From assembly GCF_963576675.1 (NCBI RefSeq), contig NC_088914.1, positions 16,471,001 through 16,535,000 on the forward strand: a stretch of DNA of 64,000 nt, written 5' to 3'. The notes below the pieces were generated by a model that made no database searches, was not told the DNA's origin, and saw nothing but the letters and a program-made list of their open reading frames with translations. The DNA comes from Euphorbia lathyris (lineage: Eukaryota; Streptophyta; Magnoliopsida; Malpighiales; Euphorbiaceae). Shown piece by piece: positions 11,561-24,448 of this stretch. The position numbers and the translations under genes were made by a program. The first letter of the stretch is position 1. Every line of letters begins with the position of its first letter.

Positions 11561-12894
11561 TGTTGGTCCCGTATAACGTGACAAGATTAGTTCCAATGTG
11601 GGGGATAGGAACTATTTAAAATTTTGTCCGTTAAGGCTGACTTCTTTTCTTTAAGAAAAGGTTTACACAGCAGCGCTAAGTAGTTTTAAGACACAAGCTT
11701 AGTCAACTGGTGACTAAGTTTGTTTCTTTTCTTGAGTCAGGAGATAGCACTTAAGTCTATTCCTGAACTCAGCTTCTTAGTGCACTCAACTCAGCGTGAG
11801 TTCGTTACTTAGTCAGTTTTATAGCAAGCAATATATAAAGGAGTTTAAAGGTTAGAAATATGTTACTCAACAGACATATCCTGGTTCGGCCTCTCCGCCT
11901 ACGTCCAGTCCCCGGAACTCGTTCCGAGATTTTTGAATCCTCTACTGAGCTCTTTAAAGGTAGAGCACGAAACCTTTTACAACAGAAGCTGAGTATACAA
12001 GAGTACCTTCCTCTATTCCTCTACTCACTCCTATAACTACCGCTGAGTACTATAACCGAGTACTCAGCTTCTCCTTTCTATTCTTCTAGAAATGATAAGT
12101 GTTTGTCCTAAACAACAATTGCTAAGACACTTTAGATGAATGAAATCACTCTAGACTTTTACACAATGATTGGAATTGGTGTAAGATTTGCTTTGCTTTT
12201 CTCACAGAACTTCAAGTATGAATTTGGTCAGCGTTTCGACTTGATTGAAGATCTGCATCGAATGAAGCATTTGAAAGGCCTATTTATAGTGACACTTCAA
12301 GCATCGGTGATTTCGAATTTCGAAATAACCGTTGGTGGCTAACGGCTTCCTGTCTCTTTCACTCTGGACGTGCTCAGTGTCGTTGGCCAATGAGATTCTT
12401 GTATCTTCTGTCTACGGCAGTGCTCAGCAGCTTTTCGTCAGATGAACAGAATGTTTCGACATTTATAGTAAAGTCTTCCAGACAGCTTACTGCGTCTTCT
12501 GAGCTTTACCCAAAGTGGAAATACTTTGCCTCTAAGTTGGTTCTGTTCTGCCGCTGACCTGACTACCTTGTCGCTCAATTCAGCAGCTTCATCTTGAAGC
12601 AATTGATAGAAGGCTTCTCGATCCTTCTTCATGCTGAGCTAGTGCTTTTGCTTAGAACGACTTCGTTTTGTCTTCCTGGGCCGTGAGGTCTTGATCTGTT
12701 AACTTGGGCTTGACTTCTTCTTATGGGCCTTTAGGCTTTTTATCTTAATGTCTTATAAATCAAATTAACTCAACATTGAACAAACACATTAGTGTGAATA
12801 AATCAAAGCATTTAAATTTAATGTGTTGGAATATTTTTATCATTCACATAAATAATTTTGTCAAATCAAAATCATGTGGAAAGGTGTTTCAACA
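11561..12894 (-). repeat. SIRE 3' LTR
   Basis: Forward-strand ends are TGTTGGTCCCG and GTTTCAACA; on the element's own strand it begins TGTTGAAACACC next to the purine tract. Partner LTR at 27522-28855. Small open frames inside it (12136-12342, 12438-12632) recur in the other LTR and are not genes. Confidence 0.92.
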
Positions 12895-12912
12895 AACTCC
12901 CCCATTTTGATG
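12895..12912 (-). other. SIRE polypurine tract
   Basis: On the minus strand it reads ATCAAAATGGGGGAGTT immediately before the 3' LTR, the standard second-strand primer position. Confidence 0.8.
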
Positions 12913-13431
12913 TTAGCAAAAATATTCAGTAAGGAACTCAGTGTTGAGCTCCCCCATGATAGTTGACCTAGTTTTTCTCAAGATACTCCCCCATAAGGGT
13001 TGAGCTACTGACTTAGTTTTACTTTAAACATTTCAAGGTTTAATCAAGTAAGTCTAAGGTCAGTTTTCAGAATTAGGTCAGCTCATGGAACATATTCTAT
13101 TTAACTCAGTTAAGTTGTGCGGAAGATTTAGATATCAGAGTACGCTGAGTATTTCATTGTTCAATGAGTTTTAGTTAAGAAGACATATAAAAGAGGTCAA
13201 CTTATAGATCAACACAGCAGACAATCATGAAGCAATGTAGGCACATAACACATTTGATTTAATGAAGATACGTTAAATGATTAGCACAAAACATAAGTAA
13301 GCATCACATAGGTTTAGTCAATTTGAAAAAGGTAGATGCATGCATAGTTTTGAATTGATGGTCAGCACAACAAAATATATTAGGAAAAGAATACAAGTTT
13401 TAAAAGCCTACATCTAGCAATTCTAGTCAAG

Positions 13432-16400
13432 CTATTTTTTCTTGTAGTTGATGTGGGCAGAATGCTCTTTGGCTTTTCCCTTTTGTTTCTGCTGACTGCC
13501 CGATGCTTCTCCTGTATGCTGAGTTCTTCTAGCTTGTTCTTTCTCCCCCGTTTTTCCAGCATCAGGTAGAGGATGAATGAAGGTGTCGTTGAGGGCAGCA
13601 TGAGTTAACCGTATAGAGAATTCCTTAAGCTTGCACGTGCTTTCATTAATACCATAAAAAACAGGAACACCATCATCCAAGACAGAGCGGGGAACCCTGA
13701 CCGACGCACTAAGCATACTCAGAATGTATTCTTGAGACTTCCCAACCCAGGTGATACTGTCAGTCGGCATGGCAAAAGATTGATGAAACATTTTAAGCAG
13801 AGCCGAGTCATAATACTGACGTTGAGCATTAGAATGACGCACATGTTTGAAGATGGATTGGGAGTATTGCAAAAGCTCATTTGTCTTGAGTTGGTCAGCT
13901 TCCATCTCTTCCTTACTCAAGCTGAGTAGACGGACAACCTCACTAATTTGCTTAATGGAGCATTGGGAGGTGGAAGAGAGTTGCTCGTTGGTTCTGGCTT
14001 GCTCAGAAAGAAGCTAGGTGAATAGTTGATGAACTTCAGCAGAAGTTGCATACATGGAGTTCGCAGCTGACAGGTTTTGAAATTGACCCTGGAGAGAGTT
14101 CATGTGATTGACCATTGTGAGCTGGAGTTCGGCCAGCTTTACTATGGATTCCTGCTTGGGCTGTTGAGACTGGAGTGATGTCATGACACTCAAAAGATCC
14201 TTAAGACCTTTGATTTCTGTGAGAAGCTGAGTGACAGAGGAAAGTTGAGTTGGCTCAATAGGAACTGACCCAGCGGCGTCGGCATTGGTTTGATGGAGGT
14301 CCTGGAGGAGAGCTTGAGCTGAGTCAATGATTCTTCGACCAGACTCAGTGGCATTCAGATAAGGATAGGATCCATCATGATTTGGCCCAGTTGTCGGAAT
14401 ATGAGTAGAACCTGAAGGTGGAGGTGTGTGGTTCCTTTCATTATTGGAGGTGCCAGCATGATCAGCGGCTGGACTTGTGTTCAGATTGCCAGCAGAAGCT
14501 GACTGGTTGATATTCTGCATTTGAGGATGTGGAAAGGGATGATCGACAGAATTATCTACTTGCTCAGAGTCAGGCTGAAGCTGACTGGTTTGAGGAGGTT
14601 GAGGAGTTTCAGCACTGACCTGAGCAGGTGTTTCCTTAGCTGGCTCAGTATGTTGAGGAGCAGGAACTTCGAGGATTTGCTCGGTATTATCTTGGCTTAG
14701 AGTAGCAATTGAGTCGGTATGTTCCTTAGGTTGAGAAACAGAGGATTGCTTTTCCTGGTGCTCTCTTGGAGGAGACTCAGTGGGATTGGCGAAGAATTTG
14801 AACTGCATATCAGAGAGATCAGTGATCGGATCCCGCAGTGGTGAGTCATCCATAAGGTCAATCACTGGGGATTTATGAGCCTTCTTTTTAAGTCTCCGTA
14901 ATCTCTTAGTCTTTGGAGGAGAGGGGTCAGCTGGAATGGACTCAAGTGAGTAAGTAGGTCAAGTTGCCCCTTGATCAGCATGATCCTTTGCTGTTGGCTC
15001 AGCTTGTTCATCAACCACCTCAGTGTTGGTTGTTTCATGTTGCTCAACATCTGCTGTCTCCTCAGCATCAAACTGACCTCCCAATTCTTCTTCATCTTGG
15101 TCAGTGGAATTTTTCTCAAGATCAATGCCCTGACTTCTCACAAAATGAGAGTCTTCAGAGATAACGACGTCAAGTGGAGGTGCATTGATAGGACTCAACC
15201 CAGAAGAGATCTTCTTCTTCTTTCTCAGTGGTTGCTCATGAGTGTCCTCTTTTTCTTCTTCCTCAGGCTCAGCTTGCCTTTTGAGGTTTTCTGCTGACTT
15301 AGGTCCAACCTGACCTTGTTGAACTTGAGGCTTTGTTCCCTTGGACACAAATCGAATCTTTTTCGGTGGAGCGTCAGCGTCTTTGGTAGAGGTTTGAACA
15401 GCTTTCCTCTTTCTGTTTTGTTTATCGGCTTGAGTTTGCTTTCCCTTCTTCCCTTCTCTGGTCAGCATCCCCTCTGTTTCCTTATCAGCGACCCCTTTTC
15501 CTTTCTTGGGCACAATTGGTTGGCCGTAGACCAAGCCGAACAATGCAGCTGCGGTAATTTCAGTCCCCCAGACATTAATTTCCTCAACCAAATTCACTTG
15601 ATAGTCTTTGAGGATTCTGGTAATTAGGGAGCCTAATCTAAGAGTTCCAGTACTGCGTTGAAAGGCACCTATGAGGAAAACTGGCATGTTGATCGGCTGG
15701 TAGGTCAGCATATGCCAAATGAAGCATTGCTCGAAGTTCGACGCTGAGGAAGTAGCGTTGATCTTGGGGAATAGAAAGTTTGTCAGGATATAATGGGCCA
15801 TCTTTTGATTCTGACCCATGGAAGTGCTGGATATCTCTCCTACGTGACCGGCGGGTTTGCAGAACTTAATGGTATAGTCAATTTTATCTTGGTCACCTGA
15901 TTTTCTAAGTTGAGCTCCTTCGGTTTTCAGTTTTAGCAGTTTGGCAAGGTAAGGAGGGTTGATGAAGATATTCTTCCCTTGAACCTTGGTGACCATGTAA
16001 TCCCGGTCATCATCAGCGGCTCTTAGGTTAGCGTAGAACTCCTTCACTAACTCAGGATAGGTGGCTTCTCGAGTTGAGAACAGCTCGGTCCAGCCGTTCT
16101 TTGAGATCCACTCACAGAAGGGTTGCTCAGCTTCCACAAATCCCTTCGAAAACCAGCGGGAGTGGTCAACCTTATATCCCCTTACGCTATTGTAAACTAG
16201 GGAGTAGGTACGTTCCATCGGTTTCTTTCCCTTATCCTGCTTCTGTTTCCCTTTCGATGAGGTAGCTTGGTCAGCGTGGGATTTCTTGCTTGGTGTTGTG
16301 ACCTTAGAATGGTCATGCTGACCTTCTTGCTGAGATTCAGTTGAGGTATCCTCATGTTGTTGCTCAGTTTGGTACGATGGATTTTCATCGGAGTGGTTAT

Positions 16401-16443
16401 CATCGTAACTGGCACCGGAGACATTCTGAGAATCGTTAGACAT
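13432..16443 (-). pseudogene. SIRE env-like / third ORF
   Basis: One reading frame of 1004 codons starts with MSNDSQNVSG and ends INYKKK-stop. Only two in-frame stops, near 14959 and 14014, interrupt it; there is no frameshift. Residues about 80-310 (from the Met) form the folded part, with YSLVYNSVRGYKVD and FINPPYLAKLLKL, resembling the domain annotated in plants as 'putative plant transposon protein'. The rest is charged, Gln/Pro-rich and partly coiled-coil-like. Its position after RNase H fits the extra ORF of SIRE elements, called env-like; no clear signal peptide or membrane segment is visible, so an envelope role is not shown. Confidence 0.75.
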
Positions 16444-16932
16444 GATTCTTAGAGAGACTTCAGAAGTTTGGGAATTTTAGAAAAGAGAGGATTTGAATGC
16501 TAGAAATTTCTAAGCGTAAAGAGGTACGGGTGGGAATTCGTCCACTATTTATAGAGGTGTCGAGTTGATCTGAAGCGTTGAGGTGGCCGTTTGACCTCGA
16601 GATACTCAACCGATAAAGATTCTGGCATTTATGACACAATCGGCGCATGTGCTTTCTAATTATTGCGCTTACGTCATCCTAGGTGGCTATTTAATTTGCG
16701 TGTGGAGCATTAATTGTGCAACGGATCTTTACTCAGTGTTAAGAATTCTAAACGTTTAATGTTCTGAGTAGTCAGTTTTACGCAAAGGAATTATTCATGT
16801 GCTTGGTAACTCAGCTTAAGATAACCGCTCATCGTGTATATCTACTCAGCATGTAATCGTTATTGATTTAGCACAAATCACTCAGCATGGTAATCCACTC
16901 AGCATGCATATATCACATATTATACTTGGAAT
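16444..16932 (-). other. SIRE spacer between pol and third ORF
   Basis: Non-coding 489-bp spacer with repeated 'actcagc' words; no other feature seen. Confidence 0.5.
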
Positions 16933-17655
16933 TTATTGAAGAGGATTAAACATACCAATGGCTTCTCTAAGTATGTTGAATTGCTCACGAGCCAGTGGCT
17001 TTGTGAAGATATCAGCAAGCTGTTCATCCGTTGGGACATAGGTCAGCTTGATCTCTCCTTTGAGTACATGGTCTCTAATAAAATGATGTCTTATGCTGAC
17101 GTGCTTCATCCTGTTATGCTGGATTGGGTTCTTTGATAGGTCAATCGCACTCTTGTTGTCACATTTGACTTCAATTGTCTTAGTTTGAACGCCATAATCT
17201 TCTAGTTGTTGCTTAATCCAGAGGACTTGAGCAACACAGCTTCCAGCAGCAATGTACTCAGCTTCAGTGGTTGACAGGGCTACTGACGACTGCTTCTTAC
17301 TGAACCAAGACACAAGACAACTTCCGAGGAAGTGACATCCTCTTGAGGTGCTCTTTCGTTCAAGCTTGTCTCGTCCGTAGTCAGCGTCAGTGTATCCAAT
17401 GAGTGTGAAATCATAAGTATTGGGATACCATAAACCTGCATTCACTGAGCCTTGCAAATATCTAAGGATTCTTTTTACAGCTATGTAATGAGATTCCTTA
17501 GGGTTAGATTGATATCTAGCACAATAACATACTGAGAACTGAATGCCCGGCCTACTAGCAGTTAAGTAGAGTAGAGAGTCAATCATACCTCGGTACAGTT
17601 TGCTGTCTACTGACTTACCATTTTCATCAGCGCAGAGGACAGTGTCAGTGCCCAT
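16933..17655 (-). pseudogene. SIRE RNase H domain
   Basis: 240 open codons. SKLYRGMIDSLLYLTASRPG links RT to RNase H. Catalytic features follow: YTDADYGRD (Asp), SSVALSTTEAEYIAAGSC (Glu), CDNKSAIDLSKNP (Asp), and the terminal ADIFTKPLAREQF. It belongs to the same polyprotein as RT but is cut off from it by a break near 17660-17690, so it is a domain remnant rather than a separate gene. Confidence 0.92.
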
Positions 17656-17685
17656 AGGGGTAGATATTGACTTGCAGTTTTCAAG

Positions 17686-18540
17686 TTAATACTTCTTCAA
17701 TATCTCCTTAGCATACTTAGTTTGACTGATGAAGATGCCATTTTTCCCTTGTTTGATTTGAAGTCCAAGGAAGAAGTTGAGTTCTCCCATCATTGACATT
17801 TCAAACTCAGTCTGCATCTGCTTACTAAATTCCTTGCACGGACTCATTAGTGGCACCAAAAATAATGTCATCAACATATATCTGAGCCAGTAGGGTATCT
17901 TTACCCTTCTTCTTAATGAATAAGGTTGTATCAGCTTTACCTCTGACATAATTTCTAGTCAGCAGGAAACTGGTCAGCCTCTCATACCAAGCACGTGATG
18001 CTTGTTTGAGACCATACAGAGCCTTTTTGAGTTTATAAACGTGGTTTGGGAACTTGGGATCCTCAAACCCTAGAGGCTGATTAACATAGACTTCCTCGTT
18101 TATAACTCCATTAAGGAATGCACTCTTAACATCCATTTGAAATAATTTAAAGTTCATATAACTTGCATATGCACATAAGATTCTTATAGCCTCTAGCCTT
18201 GCCACTGGGGTGAAGGTCTCACTGTAGTCAATACCTTCTTGTTGACTATAGCCCTGAGATACTAGTCTTGCTTTGTTCCTGACCACGTTCCCTTGTTCAT
18301 CTAGCTTGTTGCGAAAGACCCATCTTGTTCCTATGGTCTCCTGACTTCTTGGATTTGGCACTAAGTCCCACACTTCATTTCTTCTGAACTGATCAAGTTC
18401 TTCTTGCATTGCATTCATCCAGAACTCATCGTGCTCAGCTTCAGCGAAGTTCTTTGGTTCCTAAACTGAGACGAATGCTACGTTGCTGAGGTATCTCCTG
18501 AGTTGATTTCTTATCATCAGCGTGTTTTCAGCAGCATCAA
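17686..18540 (-). pseudogene. SIRE reverse transcriptase
   Basis: Reads WDLVPNPRSQ, TRWVFRNKLDEQGN, KARLVSQGYSQQEGIDY, TFTPVARLEAIRI, MDVKSAFLNG, YGLKQASRAWYERL and the catalytic YVDDIIFG, all standard copia RT boxes in order. The open parts are 18418-17825 and 17949-17686 in different frames, so there is a frameshift between them (about 17825-17950). A stop also precedes 18418. Confidence 0.92.
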
Positions 18541-19818
18541 GAATGGCACTCTCTGAGTGTCCTCTTGGTATTCTGATCTCTTTTGGTAGAGTGATGTCTT
18601 GAGCTGGTTGTGTTTCAACAATCTCTGCAGGTATAGATTGGTCAGTGAAAACAATTTGAGTTTCGCTTTTACCTTTGGTCAGCCCTTGAGGTAGTGACTC
18701 AGTGGCTGTTTCTTTGTCAGCAGGTGCTGAGTATGGATCATCCTCAGACAGCTGCTTGTCTTTTCCTGCAGGGTTAGTTTCATCGAACTCAACGTGTACT
18801 GGCTCTTCTAAGACCTGAGTTCGTTTATTGAAAACTCTATATGCTTTGCTGTTTGTTGAGTAGCCTAAAAAGATAGATTCATCAGCTTTTGAATCAAACT
18901 TAGCAAGGCTGTCTTTAGTATTTAGAATAAAACATTTACAGCCGAAGGCACGAAAGTATCCAATGTTGGGCTTTCGTCCTTTCCAAAGTTCGTAGGGAGT
19001 CTTCTTTAATATGGGTCTGACTAGAGCCCTATTAAGTATGTAGCAAGCTGTGTTGACGGCTTCTCCCTAAAAGTACTTTGGAAGCCTATGCTCACTCAGC
19101 ATTGTCCTGGCTATTTCAACCACGGTTCTATTTTTCCTTTCAACTACCCCATTCCGTTGAGGCGTCCTAGGAGTAGAAAAGTTGTGGTCAATGCCGTTGG
19201 CTTCACAGAATTCAACAAACTGTTGGTTTTTTAATTCTCCACCATTATCACTTCGGATGTGAGATAACTTTAGGTCTTTATCAATTTCAAGTTTTCTTAC
19301 TAATGTTGAAAATGTCTCAAAGGTATCATCCTTGCTACTCAGCAAGATGATCCAAGTGTACCGAGAAAAGTCATCTACAATGACTAAGGAAAATCTTCTA
19401 CCACCCAAGCTCAGCGGGTGGACTGGTCCGAAGAGATCCAAGTGTAGCAACTCGAGTGGACGCTTGGTTGAGACAATGTTTTTACTATGAAAAGATGTTT
19501 TAGTTTGTTTTCCAACCTAACAAGCATTGCATAATTGATCCTTTTCGAACTTAAGTTCTGGCAGTCCCTCAACTAATTGTTTTCTTGCTAATTTAGCCAG
19601 GAGGTCCATGCTTACATGACCAAGTCTTCTGTGCCATAGCCATGAATTTTCTTCCTTTGACACTAAGCATCCATTTTTTGAAAATTTCTTTTCCAAATTC
19701 AGCATAAAGACATTGTCAATACGAGGGGCAGTTAAAATCAATTCATTTGTTTTTCCCTCGAGTATTTTACATCCAGTGTTATCAAATATAACTTTTCTCC
19801 CGTTATCACATAGCTGAG
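18541..19818 (-). pseudogene. SIRE integrase
   Basis: Begins with the GAG-pre-integrase zinc finger (LWHRRLGHVS ... LCNAC). The core follows: LHLDLFGPV (first Asp), RSDNGGE (second Asp) and NGVVERKNR (Glu). The later part reads GEAVNTACYILNRAL and TPYELWKGRKPN, a copia integrase tail. In-frame stops lie near 19517, 19067 and 18462. The N-terminal side is cut by the nested LTR element at 19818. Confidence 0.9.
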
Positions 19819-21480
19819 TGATGCGGATTCCGGAGAATCCTCACTAAGGGATAAGTGTACCCCGTCGTTATCAAGTAATAAATTTCTGGTTTAAGTCCAG
19901 GTTATCGTCCACAGGATTTATTTCTGCAAGTATCAAGCTACTCGATCTCGGATGTTATCTAGGCTTAGGGGGTTTTGAGTTTGGTTTGTTTAATTAATCT
20001 ACTCCTAGGTTGAATTATGCTAATCCTAGCTAAATTATCTAATTCTAACTAAGTTATCTAATTCTAGCTAAGTTATTCTAAGCCTAACTAAATTACTCTA
20101 CCCCTAATTGATCTTTTATTAATGAAACTATTCGAAGGAACATGGTATGAACGATAATAATAAAGGTAGATTATCAAGTCTATTGAGTAAAAACCTAATC
20201 TAAGTCACTTGTATTCAAGGCGATTAACCCTACTTACCCTCCTCAGGTTCCTAGCGCGTGATTCCCTAAGGCCGAAACTAGGTCTAAGGCTCAGTAAATT
20301 GGCGCTTAATCAACTAAGAGGTCGTCAATCTCCTAGGCTCTGACTAGGTCAGATTCAGCTCGCAATGTGTGCCTACTAGATTTTGGGGCTTTTGAATGAG
20401 TTAAACCAATTGAATAAAGCGTAAGACAGAGATTAGACAAATAATCATAGAACAAAACAAGAGCTAAATTATTATTAAAGGCGAAGATAATTGTCACAAG
20501 ATACAATAAGTCAAGTTCGGCAACTGTATCAAAGAGTACAAACAAGGAAAGATAAAAGGAGATACAAAAATCCCTTTTAGAGAACCTGTTTACTCTGCAG
20601 CCGACGACTTAATCTTAAGGACGGACCTTGGTAATTCCTCGGTAGAAAGCTTTGAAGGAGCTTCAATGGAGGTTGAGGAAGATGGAGAAGATGGAGAGGA
20701 ATTACAAGGGGAAAGCTAAAATAATTTACAAAAACGAAAGATTCCTAATTTACAATTGAAAATTCCTATTTATAGACGCGTCTCGGGCCTCGTTTTGACC
20801 TATTTTCGTGTCCTAGTTGGTGTAGGAAGACGTGGGGCCGAACGTGGCTTCGTGGGGGCGGAATTGGTCTTTTTGACCAATTCCCGCAGGGCTGCTCGCC
20901 GAGCAGGGAAGGCTGCTCGGCGAGCAGGGCTGCTCGCGCCGAGCAGCCCCCTGCTCGCCGAGCAGGCGCCTGGTGGCCTGCTCGCCGAGCAGGCGCCTGG
21001 CGCCCTGCTCGGCGAGCAGGCCACCAGGGGCCTGCTCGGTGAGCAGAAATGGCCCGTGGGGCCCTGCTCGCCGAGTGTTTTCGCCCGAAGCGTGCTCGAT
21101 CCAAGCTCGATGAGTTCCGCGACCTTTTTCGTCCGACTTCACACCTGCATACGCATAAAAACTCCGGAAAACATTAGTCCAAAAAGCCAAATTGATCCGT
21201 CAATCGCTTATTTTGAGCAAACGCTTCGTTTGGTGCGACTTTTGATGGACCAATTAGCTTCAAAAGATAACGGAATTCTAATACGCATGCTATTTCGGCC
21301 GTATTTGCCTAAATTGATTACAAAACGAGCCTAAACGGCGAAAAGTAAATAGAATGTTTTCAATTCCTAACTAACTCACACAAAAGCATTTAAATGCGAG
21401 AATTGCTCGCTTATTAACCGAATAACTCTAAAAACCGTCCTAAAACCGTACCCAAAGATAGGGGTTTTTGACCCCTATCA
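19819..21480 (-). repeat. LARD-like element, 3' LTR (1662 bp)
   Basis: Contains at about 20889-21076 a GC-rich cluster of palindromes built on CTGCTCGCCGAGCAG, with one more 54-bp block than the partner LTR. The open frames of 192 and 125 codons here are by-products of that repeat. Confidence 0.92.
20889..21076. repeat. palindromic CTGCTCG(C/G)CGAGCAG cluster
   Basis: About eight head-to-head CTGCTCG/CGAGCAG half-site pairs separated by short GC-rich spacers such as 'gcgcctggcgcc'. This is strikingly GC-rich inside an AT-rich LTR. A shorter version is at 25519-25654. Confidence 0.85.
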
Positions 21481-23199
21481 AACCTCCTCGCACTTAAAAC
21501 TTTACTTGTCCCCAAGTAAACTAAAAAACTAAACCCGCCATCACAAGCAAGCTAGAAAACTTCCCAGTTTGACTAGGTGCTTGACACAATTTCGAGCATC
21601 TGTAATTACATGCATTCGGAAATACAAAGTAGAGACACGATATCCAAAAGCTGCATTTCAATTATCATGGGTCATAGTTTTAAGAAAATGGACACATGTT
21701 CAATTAAACGAGTTTAAGGGGATCGCTAGGTAAAACACCTCACCATAGGTAGTTCACTCATTCACACAGTTTTGGTGGCTAAAGTGTTTACTCTCGGCTT
21801 ATGTTCGTGCTTAGGATTACGTTGATTTTGCACGTTCATCCGAGTTCCTCTACTATGCTATATGACTCCGATGATATCAAAAACAGCCTCTAATTGGGGT
21901 TGTAATGTGGTTAGAGGGTTAAAGGTACAACAAGGGTTAAAAGTTCTAGCGCTACAAAAACAAAGTTAAAATGGCTTTAGCAAATACGAAGTGACTGAGC
22001 TTTTTATTCATCCCTTATTTTTTTTTCTTTTGGGATGTTTTCTTGAGACGTTTTTTATTTTTAAGAACTGGGGAATGAAGTTCTTCCCTTTTGTTCGTCT
22101 CTTTTCTTTTCTTTTTCTTTTTCTGTTTTTCTCTTTCTTTTTCCCCCCCTTTTTTTTCTTTTTGGGGTAGTGATGCTCATTCACTTTTTAGCCTTTTGGC
22201 TTGCTACTGAAATGCCATAAACAAAGATAAAGCGCTAGAAGAAAACAAAGGCTCTAACTGAGCTTTGTAAAAGAAATTGGGTTAAATAGCAAACCAAGTT
22301 GTGGTTTGCAAAAACAGGTTAGAACGAAAGAAAAATCTATAAACTACAAAAATGTAGGCTCAAAGGGGCTTCCTAGAGTGGATGAAAAAGAAAAAAAAAA
22401 TAAGGTAAAGAAAAGGGTTAATTCTAATGAGGCTGATTCATCGTTTATCATCTCAAATCATTGCATGTAGGTTCAACACAGTATTAGGTGCAAAATCTGT
22501 AATCTTCCACAAGTCAAAGCATTCACACAAAAATGTCAAGAAAAAGAGCTTTTTGATGTTCGCTCTTAGGCTCAAATTCAGCTCACAATTCTTTGGGTTT
22601 CAATTTTGTGTTTACTAGTTTTCCCCAAACTCAAGTTTAATATCACATGCCTTCAATTCTTAAGTTATCTACCTAAGTAATGATTTTAGCATTTCTTCAA
22701 AAGTAGGGTCTAAATGCAAACTGTAGCTCATGCTTTTACAGATACAAGAGTTGTGTCCTACGCCTAAACTAGTTGTCATGCAATTTTAGATTCGGTTCTC
22801 AGCCCTCAAAGACAAATAACGAAGTTTAGATTCGAAGGAGGTTCACAGTTTTAGGTCCTAAACATGCAAAAACATAAGTAAAGCAAAAATAAAACACCAA
22901 AACGCAAACCTAAACTAGACACGACGCAACAAAAATTAAAAATTTATACAATTTTTGTAAGTTTGTCTACCCCTCCTCCTCACACTAAAACATGCAATAA
23001 GTTCCAACATTGCATCACAAATCATGAAGTACGAGTGTAAAGACTTAGGGTGGAGAAGACAACTTACTAACCAAAGTTAAAAACAGAAATCTATAATTGA
23101 AAAAAAGAAAAACAAACCTAGAAAAAGTTTAATCCAAACTTGGGTTGCCTCCCAAGAAGCGCTACTTTATAGTCGGTTAGCTCGACATGGAGTTCCTTC

Positions 23200-24162
23200 C
23201 TAGGTGTAAGCTTCTACTCGCGTTAGGAACTCGAACTCCTTGAGAAATAACCCGTACCTACAAAACGGATTAAGAGCCTCTAATAAGTTTAATGAAAGCA
23301 GGAGGTCGAATTTAAACATATTATGAAAAAGTTTGGTTTGCTCCCTTTTGGATTCTCTTGGTAGGTCGAAGAGAATGAAAACTTCTGAGCATGAAGCAAA
23401 CCTAAACTTTTCTAATTTTTGAGGAAAAGGTAGTTGAGATACACAAGTTTTGATTTGATCTTTTATCTCTATCACATGATTTAGAATTTCAGATTTTGAA
23501 CCGGGGTTGCTTACCGCTTCCGGTTCCTCACTTACCTCGAGTGATGCATGTGATAATGGACTTGGTTCTACCTTTTTGTCATTCCTCAAAGAGATGGCTT
23601 GAGCTGATTCCCTTTGTGGGATTTCTATGTTTTCCTTTATGCTTGGGAGGGCATCTTGGGAGTGCTCTTGCATCTCATGGTTTATTTGAGCCAATTGGTT
23701 GCTCAAGTCCTTGCAAACCTCCTCATTGATTGTAAGTCGGGCTGATATTCCTTTCAAAAGGGACAGCACCTCATCTCGTGAGCTAGAGGGTTATGGAGGA
23801 ACTTGGCTTGCTTGCTCGTAAGGGAACATTCCCAATTCGTTTTCCCTGTGCTCATTAACAAACCTATTTGGAGGGCTCAGCATGTTAGGGTTCCCGTAGG
23901 ACAGATTTGAGTGTTGAGGTCTCCTCCAATCACTACCATAAAAGCTGTAAGAATTGGGGTTAGAATTATACCTTTGGTGATTACCCACAAAACTTACACT
24001 TTCACTGGTGTTGAGGCTCAGTTTCGCCATCAAGATATCCATTTTCTCATTTAAGTCGGCCATGGAGGGATTGGGAGCCTCATTCTCCAGGGCATGAATG
24101 TATTGTCTTGATGGGATAGTAAACTTTTGAGCTTGCCACTCGACTTTTTCTTGCCAATTCAT
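23200..24162 (-). pseudogene. gag-like ORF of the LARD-like element
   Basis: Two open stretches (24162-23791 and 23769-23200) separated by one break. The first has MADLNEKMDILMAKLS and then Asn/Tyr/Ser/Pro-rich sequence (NHQRYNSNPNSYSFYGSDW), like the region after the gag core of Athila-type gypsy elements. The second is Glu/Gln-rich and coiled-coil-like. No CCHC knuckle is seen. It probably served packaging by proteins supplied elsewhere (inference). Confidence 0.55.
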
Positions 24163-24358
24163 TGATCAGAGAATGCTGAGAAAAAGTGAAGTTCTAGCAC
24201 AAAAGTTGATAAGTAACAGTATACAGATATGAACAAGTATAGAAAAGTATAAAGAAATTATATATCAACAAGTATAGACGATATAAACAAAGATATTCAC
24301 AAAGGAATGCCTAAACTAACAAATCGACCTTTGGTTCGATATTGCAGAAGAAATAAAT

Positions 24359-24442
24359 CCCCGGCAACGGCGCCAAAAACTTGATTATTGGCGGTTGTCG
24401 GGTATTTATAGAATTAATCTACTATCCCCGGTAACGGCGCCA
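24359..24442 (-). other. duplicated tRNA-Asp primer-binding site
   Basis: ccccggcaacggcgcca at 24359-24375 and ccccggtaacggcgcca at 24426-24442, both followed by 'aaaacttga'. The copy touching the LTR has one change; the distal copy matches the 3' end of plant tRNA-Asp(GUC) including CCA. Confidence 0.8.
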
Positions 24443-24448
24443 AAAACT

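Noticed and set aside
14959..16443. 494-codon ORF as a host gene
   Set aside because: It lies between RNase H and the 3' LTR of a bounded SIRE element and continues in frame past a stop, so it belongs to the element.
20756..21334. 192-codon ORF and overlapping minus-strand ORFs in the LTR
   Set aside because: They result from the GC-rich palindrome cluster and recur in the other LTR with a different length.
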